A program made the position numbers and the translations under genes. This document shows, piece by piece, positions 54,701 through 64,000 of a DNA stretch of 64,000 nucleotides. How positions within the stretch are numbered: the first letter of the stretch is position 1; the number at the start of each line of letters is the position of its first letter. This DNA comes from Lunularia cruciata (lineage: Eukaryota; Streptophyta; Marchantiopsida; Lunulariales; Lunulariaceae): positions 44,893,001 to 44,957,000 of the forward strand of contig OX419755.1 of the NCBI GenBank assembly GCA_948567375.1, written 5' to 3'. Below the pieces are notes generated by a model, which worked only from the letters and a program-made list of their open reading frames with translations, was not told the origin of the DNA and made no database searches.

Positions 54701-56950
54701 ACCTCTTAGATGGCAAATATTCATTCCTCTTATTCCTCATAATCCAAACAAAACGAAGAATCCAGTGATCAAGATCATCCAATTGATGATGACTTTTCTC
54801 TGCATGGTTGACGGGAACTTTCCAAAGTTGTTTAGAGGTAAAGAAGAAAACGAAAAAAGGGAGGAGTTTAGAAGTGAGATTTCAAATTGTAAGTCCCTTT
54901 AAATTGGCATGGAGTATAAGACTGTCTCCGTCCCCCTATAGAATTCTATCGGTGGACCCAAATTGGAGAGAATGGATCCGCAGTGCGAGCCCAATGAACT
55001 AAAGCACTCTGCCATCAGATGAAGGAAAGCCCAATGATATCCATGCCGGATCTGTGGATGGGCCTCAACAGGCACCTGGTTCTCTTTCCTCACATTTGAA
55101 CTAGCTAGTACAGAGAAGAAGAATGACGAAGTTCGAACAGGCAGCTGGGTCGATTCATGAAGGGCCAATTTACAGTGCCTGGCCAGGATGGACAGTAAGA
55201 AACCACTTGAACAGCTTGATGCTACTGTACTATATCCAGATCGTTCAACAACCAGTAATTCAAAAAGAGAGAGTTACTTCTCGTCCGGATGACTAAGGGC
55301 TTCTCTCATTGTCTGTCAGTTTGTCCAGCTGACATAAGAGGAATAGAGTGTACCAAAGTGCAACTCAAGGACTTCAGTCAATCGATCATAACTTGAATCG
55401 ATCGGGAAATTAGCATGGTTGATCCTCCTGCATTTACAGTAAACCGATTCAGTGCTGAAATTCAACAGTAATTGTCTTCCCACAGAACACACTCAATGCA
55501 TGCACTACACTACATCGGCGAATTTCTCCCAGTGACATTCCGCTCGAATTTGCTTACGTTTGATCTCGTCCCGGTCGGAGCCTGACAGCAACAGGTACAG
55601 ATAAGCATGCTTCAGACATGATGAAATCCGGCCGTATGACAAACTCCGGTGGGGCCCATGGCACGCAATCGGACGGTGGCCTCTCCCGGTACTGCCCGCG
55701 GCGTTCAGCTGCGCCCATCAATGAACGGGGCGATAGAGATACGAGAAGTTCTGGACCGTCAAATGCTCCGTGTAGATCATTACCTCAAGTTGAGCATCTT
55801 CCTCTGATACCCTAGAAAGGCGATCGATAGATCGAGACGTGTGCCTTACCCAGCTGAACTGCTCAGTTGGACGTTAACGGCGCAGATGGGTAGATCCCGA
55901 TCGTAAAAGAGATGAGGGCTGTAGATGCACAGGCGGAAAGATCTTCCCTCTTGCTTTCGGACCGTCGATCTGACGCTCTGCACGTTCTCTGTCGATGTTG
56001 GAGATATTGTTTACGGGAGCGATCAAGCACCGCATTTGACGAATGCCGCTACCTCACGTGGTGCTCTCCGGTGCCTTCCGTTGTCATTACTTGCTTGCCT
56101 GCACTGCTGCCCTGCTGCTGCCGGTTATGAATTCGTCAGTGCAGAAATTAGTGAAGAAACTGCTGCTGATGATGAAGAAGAAAGAAGTGAAGTCGAGTAC
56201 TGGAAGCTTTAGGCACGTCTAGCTCGAAAGAAAGGGGAATCCATCGCGTGGGGCGATCTCCTTGAGACTTGTGGACTTTCGATGGACAGAGAAGGCATGT
56301 AGGGACGCGGTTGTCGTTGTCCATGCAGGAATGGGGCTTGTCAACAACCAGTCATTATCATCAAAGAGTGCTTCTTCTCGCCCTCTGCCACCAGGTTTTT
56401 CCAGCTGTCGAGTTCGACTAAGCAAAAGGGAGGGATCTGCCTAGTTAATATATCGGTGGCAAGCCGGAATTTTCAGAGGTGAAGAGAATACTTTGTCGTT
56501 GAAAGAGAGAGAAACAATTCAGCTGGTGCAGGTAGTAGGGAGGCAGTGAAAGGTACAGGTTTGCGTGTGACTTGTACAGGACCGGGAATAGGGTGTTCAC
56601 AATTGTGCTATTGGGGATTTTTGCAGAAAGTTTATTGGATCAATTGCCGGGTGCCAGGTGATCATGATGGCCGGGTTTGGAGCACGGCAACAGAATCTGG
56701 TGTTGTGGAGAATGCGAGGGTGCTTGATGTTCCTCCTAGATGCCTTCCTGGGGTGGGAAAAATAGAAGAGGAGTTTTTTGCATGTCGAGGGGTAAAGAAT
56801 TCCTCTTGCTGACTGCAGATATTCAAATTGCAGTGCACCGAGTTGCTTGTTGTTGTACTCTGCAGTTGGATTGATCGACTTCATTTTCAGTTTGTGGACT
56901 GATTTAAGAGGAAGGTATATCAGTTCAAGGGCTTCGTTAGGAATTCTCGA
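54701..56950 (+). promoter_or_regulatory. Upstream region of the WRKY-like gene
   Basis: Base composition changes: CpG becomes frequent, especially 55,560-56,250, and no transposon copy is seen. It should hold promoter and 5' UTR. W-box cores (TTGAC or GTCAA) occur near 54,806, 55,376, 55,757 and 56,036, which WRKY genes often carry, but the motif is short and chance hits are expected. No TATA box or transcription start could be fixed. Short open frames here show no domains. Confidence 0.35.
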
Positions 56951-57070
56951 ATGCCTGAGGATAGGGATTATATCGAGGCATGGACAGCTATGGGAGCGGT
57001 GACGATATGGCATTGGGAGTTACATCCAGGGAATCTTCAGAGCTTTTTGAATCCAGTGGAACTACTATAA
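56951..57070 (+). other. Upstream ORF overlapping the WRKY-like start
   Basis: An ATG at 56,951 opens 39 codons (MPEDRDYIEAWTAMG and on) ending TAA at 57,068-57,070, past the main ATG at 56,980 and in another frame. If the transcript includes it, it would lower initiation at the main start. A 5' UTR intron could remove it. Confidence 0.45.
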
Positions 57071-58858
57071 TCGTCAAACGAGAGTATTACGGCAAGGAGG
57101 ATGAGGACTTTGTTGACATCAATGGTCGTTTCCTGTGTATTAAGAAGGAGAAAGATGACATTCATGATCCAATTCTGCTTACCAATGATGTTGACACCTC
57201 TCAAATTTTTGAAGTTAAACCCCTTGATCCAGATATGGTGGTGTCCGAGCAGCCGATTGGTAGCAACGGGGAGTTGTTGGTCGTTTGGCAGGAGAGGGAG
57301 TCTTCATCCGAGAGAAGCAGAGAGTCTTTATGGGTTCGGAAGGATCCACAGTGTGAAGTGTGGTCTTGTAAAATGTCTGCCACTTACGGTCATTCTACAG
57401 GACCTTCACGGTGTTCTCAGCACCGGGAGGCATGGATGGTTATGTTCGGTCATTGCGCAATTGAGGGATGCTCGAATGTCGTAGTTGTGGTTTCATCTGA
57501 GGATGAACCAGTGAGATGCGAAGGTCATGCCATCACAGAGGATGTTTTTTTGAGGCCACAGCAAGCAGCTAGATTGGAACATTTTGATAGAGCTGGGCCA
57601 TCAGGACTTGGCCTAGGGTTAGGGTTAGGTGATGACAGCAGGGTGTCTGAGGTTGCAACCGTCAGCGCGCAGGTTATAGATTCAGGCCCAGTTATGGTAG
57701 AAACTTCCGGAATTTCGCAAGATGTTCAGGGAGTTGCCGAGATTGTGGTTGTGCCACCCGGCAACAACCACCCCAGTCCTCCGGAGCTGAATGGAGCTCC
57801 TCCACTTTCAATTGTAGAAGTTGAAATCAACAGATTGAAGGAGGTGAGATAGGAACTGACCTTATGGACTTTTAAAGTGCTTTTGTAGTAGATTTTGCAT
57901 AGCAGAGCGAGTCGTGAGTTTCTATTGCATGTATGTGTTCATTTTAGTTTCTGGAGTGAAGATGGCTAATCTGGATAGGTGAACTTTTTCAGGAACATGA
58001 AGGCCTCAGGCAAAGGCTGGTCCAGGTAGAGATTGAATTAGCTCGACTGGAAGGAACTCGAAACCGGGAGTCACAGGTAATTTTGTAGGCTCGTAGAGTG
58101 GTACTATAGTATGTGCTTTAGGTTGAACATCCTGAAGGATCTGCCCCTTGTTATTTCAGAGTTTGATCATCTTTTCCTCTTTGGATTATATGAATAAGAT
58201 TATCTATGGTATTGTCTACATATCTTGGCGGAACGCCTAGATCTCGTTTATGCTTCAGACAAAACTAAGTCTCGTCAAGTCGCAGAAATCCTCTCGTGAT
58301 TCAACTCTTCTTCAACCAGCAGCTCTCGTTCCTTGTCGTGAAGAGGAATCGGTAGGGTTCGAGAGTGTTGTTTTACCCCTGCTTGAAATAAGCCCTTTTG
58401 AGAACGGTAAAGGAGTGTTTATTGGCCGGATTAAGCCTTAGCAAATTTGCATGTCAATGTAGGTACAAGAGGCACCTGTGAAAAGATCAGTTCAACAGCG
58501 CTCTCGTCAGTTGACACCAGGTCAAGAAACTCCTTCCAAAGTCACTGCTATAGCCAATGATAGAAAGAATGGGACCAGTCCTAGCAATGCACCAGGGAAG
58601 GTCTCCTTGGACGGTTATAACTGGCGCAAATATTGTGAGATGCCTCTCCCAGGACAGCCTTTGCCTCGTGTCTTTTATGGTTGCACAAATATTGGATGCA
58701 TCGCACGTAAAATTGAAGAACGCACCCACGAAGGAAATGTAAGACATTTCTATGAAGGTGTGCACAATCATCCGCAACCTGGGAAAAGCTTTCCTCGCCC
58801 TGTTTCTATTCCGCACTGGAAAAGGAGAAAAAGACACCACACCGTCTGTACAGATTAG
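56980..58858 (+). CDS. WRKY-like transcription factor with tandem CCCH modules, three exons
   Basis: The model joins 56,980-57,843, 57,993-58,076 and 58,463-58,858, all GT-AG (GAG|GTGAGA, TTTTCAG|GAA, CAG|GTAATT, GTAG|GTACAA), phase 0, 447 residues. The start is the first ATG after an in-frame stop at 56,962. Two Cys/His modules, C125-x4-C130-x14-C145-x2-H148 and C159-x4-C164-x15-C180-x2-H183, recall the repeats before WRKY19-type domains. A leucine-rich coiled coil spans the exon 1-2 joint (VEINRLKE then EHEGLRQRLVQVEIELARLE). The DNA-binding domain at about 364-423 reads DGYNWRKYCEM where WRKYGQK is normal, with zinc ligands C390, C395, H417 and H419 (CX4CX21HXH). A basic tail HWKRRKRHH could be a nuclear signal. 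The domain is not split by an intron, unlike most WRKY domains but like group I N-terminal ones. Altered DNA specificity is likely. Confidence 0.82.
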
Positions 58859-59854
58859 CACCGTCACTATCTAGAGGAAGGGACTCGGGACTTTAGGATA
58901 TGAATCTTATCGCATTCTAACTGTCAACCATCACTGCGAGCAAGCCGCCAGCGGATGTTTGGTCCAACTTCTGGAGAGCCTGTTGGAGATAATCTGAGCA
59001 GCAGGATTGCAAGTGAGTATACGTTTGAGATCCGTGTATTTCGTGCTTTACTCATCATCAGGAAGTTAGGGAGGCAACTACAAATGCTAGATACGTGCTT
59101 CCATTCATTGAATCGTTCACGTCGAACATAACCTAATAAATGTCCTTGCGTGATCCAGGATGTCAGAATCAATCCGGGGGCTATACAATAAACATTCATT
59201 TATCCCAACTTTCCATCCATTATGGAAAGCTGACTACAAACTTGGCAAGTCCTCATAGCAGGTCCTTGAAGTTCTCTCTTGGAAGAGGTGGCAGATTAGG
59301 CATATCGGATAAAAAGTTAAATTTTTCTGCCGAAAAAATGGAGGTGACCTTTATGTCAGTTCACCACTTGCTTCGCACAAATAAACTACTTAAAGACTTA
59401 CATGTAGCTGTTGAATTGATCATACTGAACTGTGGATAGTCATTCATTCTTTGTAGGAAATAGAGCTTGTATTACAGTAGCGGACCTTGAGGAAAAGGTG
59501 ATGTGAATCTCTTCAAGATTGGGTTTAGATACTTCTTCTCCACCCCTCGATTCCACCGTTTCAGGTAGTCACTATGGGAAATCTTTCACGCTCTGGCCTT
59601 GAACCCCTTCTTAAGGCGGTTGTATAATGATAGGTATGAGACGGTGGATTGAGGATACTGGCCGAAGGCCAATTTACACGGAATATCCAGAAAACTAGGT
59701 TTATTTTTTACTCTCGGATGTAATGGGATCTTAGAGGTTTGTCCGTGCTAGGTGTTGCACTATGGTGAAGGAAGACAACGTAGGCTTCTGAATTACCTGT
59801 GTGGGTGTTCACATGTCCCCGCTGTGCCATACTCCTAAGCGTGCGTCTGCTTTC

Positions 59855-59892
59855 CAAGCGGACATCACCTGGGCCCAGGTGATGTCCGCTTG
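59855..59892. repeat. Perfect 38-bp palindrome
   Basis: CAAGCGGACATCACCTGGG followed at once by its exact reverse complement, centre between 59,873 and 59,874, no loop. It can form a cruciform in DNA or a hairpin in RNA. Confidence 0.95.
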
Positions 59893-61270
59893 TAAGAAAG
59901 AGAGAGACATGGAAAGTGAGGAGACCTTCATCTGGAAATGTGGTTAGTATTACAGCTTCTACACTCAAAACGTTAGGGAGCGTCTTTTGGGAAGAGATTA
60001 AACTTACACCTTGAGATATGGCTAGCCGCAGGCTCAAAGACGAGCATTTTTAGCGTACTAATGGTTTCGTGTTGGTTGTTTCGGCGAGATGTGAGGTCTG
60101 CACCTGGAGTGCAACCTTTCGCGTAAGAAGATACTTATATGACTAGAAATCGAAACCTTGGTTCAGATATGAAAAAAACTAGTCCATGACAGCCCGGATA
60201 CGGACCGTTTGCAGCAGAGTATCGTACCGACTCTGTTTCTCCTTCCTTGGCGTATTTCCGCAACGAGAGGAGTATTTTCCCTGGGCTGAAGTCACAGACG
60301 TAAGCGTCCAAGCAAACATCCGAGGGCATCCATGAGATGAGATGAGAGATGAGGATCGGCTCTAACGTACGTGAGTTATTGTTCACAAGCAGTTCGATCA
60401 TGAGATCTGTTGTGGTGAAACTGAGGCGAGTATCGAATGTGCCATAGCACACCTTCTGCACGCGTCTCCCTTTCTCTGGAGGCATCTCTTTTTCTCGAGA
60501 CAGAAGAATTCTTGTCAGTACCTACACATAGTGGAAGTATCTCATACGAGATCGATGCATACGCGGAGTGACGTTGCTAAGAATTCGTCACAATTGGAGA
60601 TTCTACACCGGAAGGCCTAATCTGGTCAGGACCTACGAAGTGTCTGCCCACAGCAGCATTTGATTGCTGTTAGAAATTTCAACATCAATACTTCCAATAA
60701 AACAAAGCTGTTGAAAGAGAAAGCAGCACCTGTACTTTCAAAGAGAAAGCATGTTCACAGTGCTAAATGGTAAGTTTTAGCTCTCGTGCCAAAAGAACTT
60801 GAGCTGGACGCTAAATACTTTAGTTTCCTGTATAAGAGGTCCATTCTCTTGTGGTAGCCTTCGTTGGTACAGGAAAATCAAGAGAAACAGAGCTCCATCT
60901 CCAGAATTTTTTGTAACTTCAATAACTCGCGGTATGTGGTCAAAAGATACAGGTTACAGTAGTATGCAGTTGAATCTTTAGGAAGTGCTTCCAGTTAGAG
61001 GTTCTAACATGTAAAAGTAAATAACAGGATACACTTTTGCAGTCACACTCACGCTGGGCAATCCGGACACGGTTGTGCTCACGCCAACCGTGTGCTCTGG
61101 CCAAGAGAAATACAGTTGCTGAGTCCTCTTCAGGCAGAGTTAAATAACTTGCAGCTGGAATATTTTAGTTTCGACTTGTCTTAAGCAAACAGTATCAGCA
61201 ATTTACATTTAGCCCATGACTTCTATAAAATGCAAGCACGTGAATTCTATAGGCACCACGCCGATAACAG

Positions 61271-61294
61271 TGTCACCTAGTCCACTAGGTGACA
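61271..61294. repeat. Short inverted repeat, 11-bp arms
   Basis: TGTCACCTAGT, two bases CC, then ACTAGGTGACA. No context gives it a role. Confidence 0.8.
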
Positions 61295-63559
61295 AACAGT
61301 CCCAAACTAAATGTACATCGGAGTTGGATTGAAGCTTTCGGCACATGGGTGGCTGGGTGGCTACTGGCAGTAGGTTGACGAGATCAAGGACAGGAGACCG
61401 AAGTCGAAAGGACCGGGACTGCACAGCACAGTTCTAGCTTCCTGGATCGACACTCCAGTCGAACCCGAACTCGGTTCTTCATGTGCACTCCATTCTGTTC
61501 ACCGGAACCAGCTGGGGAAGCATCCACATTTGACTTGTACTCGTAAGTAATCGTTCTTATCGTGCCTTCGTGCCAATTCCGATTCAAGCACTTGTGTTCC
61601 ATAGAAAAGTTTTATCTGATCCCATGTGAAATTTTTTCATGTACGAACAGTATGGACTGAGGTGTTATACACTCATATCCTCATTATCATCTGCCCTTGG
61701 TCTCGTGGTTGGATGTAGGGCGGCTCTATGGCTCTAGTGAAACAGCATGAAAGTCAACTCCGTATTTTGAGGGAATTTCGTTCTTTGAATAACTGGATAA
61801 AAACGACCCAAAGCTTAGAGTATACAATTAGACAAGTTTAACAGGATTTTGTGCATTGAAGCGGATGACTCATCATACTGTTCCATGCTACTTATCGTTG
61901 ACTTTTCAGACCATTGTGGTTCAAACTTATGTAAAAATGGTTTGATTTTCCTATGTGCATTGAAGGTACCAGCGAATTCATATTCTTCTTTCTCATAGTT
62001 AAGTGTAAAATATACTCTGATGAGTAGCATTTTTTCTATTGGCAAAACTCAGGAAGTTTACCTAGAATACTTTCCCTTTTGAGTTTTCCTTAAGTTCCAA
62101 GTAAATATCTTTACCAGGACGTTTCTGAAGATTCGGTTTTATTGTTCACAAAGTGGTGCTCAAACATGTCAACGAGAAGTTGGGTACCATTTCGTTAGGT
62201 TCTTATGGCCACAAATTTGTCCTTAGTTTCTACGGAGTAGCTAAAATTGACGTCTTGGGAGGAGGATATTTCTGCAAATAAGTGTTGATCATACCCTTTG
62301 TGTAAGACGCATGTTTTCAATGTATGAGATTAGCGGTTTGGGAACTTAGTTTAGATTTTTGAGTAAACAAGATAAGTACAGCATATTAATTGCGAATGTC
62401 CAAAGCAATTTTTTGGAGCCGGAATAAAATGGCCCACTCATACTCAATATATTGTTCTATATGACATGTTGTCGCTTGATCATTTATATATACTTATGGA
62501 AGGGGCACACTCCCTTACGCGTTCAGTTTTCTTTTCTTTTGTTATTGGGCTTCAGGGGAAAAAGATTTAATCCACCGATTACATAGGTGCGAATGGTTGT
62601 GCAAAAAGTATTCAAAATTTGGAGTTCATTGACCTACTCACACGCGCTTGTCATTAAATAATTACTAGAATAACATCTAGTCTTTTAAAATTTCTTTTTC
62701 CTTACATTTTATCGTCTTTTATTCTGGCTTCTCCAAACAATTTATAATCCATCGATAACCCAAGAGTGAAGACTGGCATTTCACAAGAAAAGGCCGGCAT
62801 ACGTCCACCTCAAATCATATTCTATATGAAATAAGCCAAGAGCTCCTTTGGATGAAGAACTGGCTGGTGAAATTGGCCTTACGGATACTAACTCTCATAC
62901 GCACAAGTATAAAGCATCGTGCACATCTTAAGTAACCAGAGTTAACTTGAAGTAGGAGAAGAGTTAAAAACGTCATGGCAAGACAGAAACAAGCACCGGT
63001 AGACAAGACTACTGTATCACTAACCAAGAGTCGCTAACAGGGATCTTAAACCGAAATTAGCTTAAGCAGTCCGAAGACTTGTTGTTGCTGTTAGTGAGAG
63101 AGAAAAAGTCGATCGTATAGGATATTAACATAAGGATGGAAAGTCCTCGTCAAACAAATTTGTAAAAGGATGAACCATAAGAGGTAAACTGGAGCTAAGC
63201 TGCAATAGTAATGGGAAAAGAATTTTGTCATGTTGCGGTTTAGATATAGATATCCAAGCTCCGCAAATCGCATGGTTCATATACTACCGGAACATCCGAA
63301 AAATAACCTAATTTGCTAATTGCATTCCTTATGGTGCAATCACACCACGGTAAGGCGTACTGCATTAAGGATTGCGCAAGTGAGTGCAATCAACTCTACA
63401 ATGAGCACCAACCAAGGCTCTCCATAGAGCAATGTATTACACGCTATTCAAAGTAAAGTAGACTACGAATTAAGAGGAAAAGGCGAGAAGGATGGGAAGC
63501 CATACAAGGGAGAGACTAAAAAGGTAAAATGGGGCTAGGCCCCAATAGAGTCTATACGA

Positions 63560-64000
63560 TAAATCTACACTTTTGCACCTAAGATATCTGAGCTATGCAA
63601 GTTGTATGATCTACAAACAACTCGAGCATCCGAAGAAGCATCATCTAGTGTGATTGCTCTTCTACGGATTGCACCAACCACTACCCTCTCTAGAATGGAC
63701 ACACGCTGCCTAAAATATGCTACAAAGTATGAGAGTGAAACATGGCGCCTAACATGATAAGCTCTTGCACACTCCCTTACAAATGTGTCTAACTTTGTGT
63801 CCATTGTTCCATATAACTCCAAGGCTAGAGGAACAAAGAGGTGACCTTGTTGCATGCCCCTATACTTGGAGACCTTGCAACCTGCTGCTGCACTCGCCGC
63901 CCATCTAGGAGGATGGGTAATCACTCCCTCCAAAACTATATCCCGTGTAGGTCTGTAACCACGACATCTACTACTGTCACCTGATCATCTTGGACCAAGT
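63560..64000 (-). pseudogene. C-terminus of a possible retroelement protein, continues off the right edge
   Basis: The minus strand from about 63,990 down to 63,565 reads SSRCRGYRPTRDIVLEGVI, THPPRWAASAAAGCKVSKYR, then GHLFVPLALELYGTMDTKLD and YFVAYFRQRVSILERVVVGA. An R-P-x-R-D-I-V block, an alanine-rich helix, PLALELYG and a final RQR-S-I-L-x-R block resemble the C-terminal region found after reverse transcriptase in some non-LTR-type retroelement proteins of plants, algae and protists. That is recollection of a pattern, not a search. A stop (TGA) lies at about 63,972, so this copy is probably broken. Confidence 0.35.

Larger units (their letters stand above)
58862..63559. other. Gene-poor flank with no recognised genes
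   Basis: Apart from the WRKY 3' UTR (from 58,859) and the two short palindromes listed separately, I see no coding region with domain or splice support, no tRNA and no transposon copy. Frames such as 59,140-59,439 (+) lack any recognisable feature. Confidence 0.5.

Noticed and set aside
57612-57628. TTAGGG-like triple repeat suggesting telomeric DNA
   Set aside because: It lies inside the open exon 1 and codes a GLGLGLG stretch; three units only, and plants mostly use TTTAGGG.
1-64000. CRISPR arrays, bacterial operons, tRNA or rRNA genes
   Set aside because: The tandem arrays have no spacers, and primer sites only mimic tRNA ends; nothing fits an RNA gene or a bacterial feature.

Overview
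This is nuclear DNA of a land plant. The grounds are a spliced WRKY-type transcription factor gene at about 57-59 kb and a dense field of plant-type LTR retrotransposons: Ty3/gypsy chromoviruses with tRNA-iMet primer sites, an Athila/Tat-like (OTA) gypsy element and Ty1/copia. The window does not fix the species. The repeat types and the odd WRKY domain make me lean towards an early-diverging lineage (bryophyte, lycophyte or fern), as inference only. Most short open frames in the first 54 kb are shadows of decayed transposons.

Layout. 1-3.8 kb: pieces of two chromoviruses and one OTA LTR, fused end to end. 4.45-5.36 kb: two tandem-repeat arrays. 5.4-41.3 kb: one large nest of insertions. Its outer host is a minus-strand Ty3/gypsy-like element, here called U2, running from 41.3 kb (5' end) downwards and now in pieces: LTR, gag, protease, a C5-cytosine DNA methyltransferase domain (34.1-35.1 kb), reverse transcriptase (33.4-33.5 and 20.5-21.0 kb) and RNase H (13.5-14.1 kb). 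Into it went a chromovirus (element 3, 14.08-20.46 kb), a lone LTR (32.6-33.4 kb), a coiled-coil-coding repeat (20.99-32.6 kb, itself holding an almost intact OTA element at 23.7-31.5 kb), a solo OTA LTR (36.0-36.7 kb), a second coiled-coil repeat (39.0-41.0 kb) and a copia element (10.1-13.5 kb). The copia element in turn holds U1 (5.4-10.1 kb), a second copy of the U family that keeps methyltransferase motif I.

41.6-43.8 kb is a large inverted repeat built from LTRs plus 354 bp of host DNA that looks identical in both arms. 43.8-50.07 kb is a second chromovirus (element 4). 50.6-51.2 kb is a diverged lone LTR. 51.2-54.7 kb is AT-rich with nothing recognisable. From about 54.7 kb the sequence becomes visibly richer in CpG and holds the three-exon WRKY-like gene (56,980-58,858), preceded by an overlapping upstream ORF. 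Beyond it are gene-poor DNA, a perfect 38-bp palindrome and, at the right edge, the C-terminus of a possible retroelement protein.

The most notable item is the methyltransferase inside a gypsy-type gag-protease-RT-RNase H frame. Both copies here are broken by stops and frameshifts, so they are fossils, but they show the domain order of a family that carries a DNA methylation enzyme.
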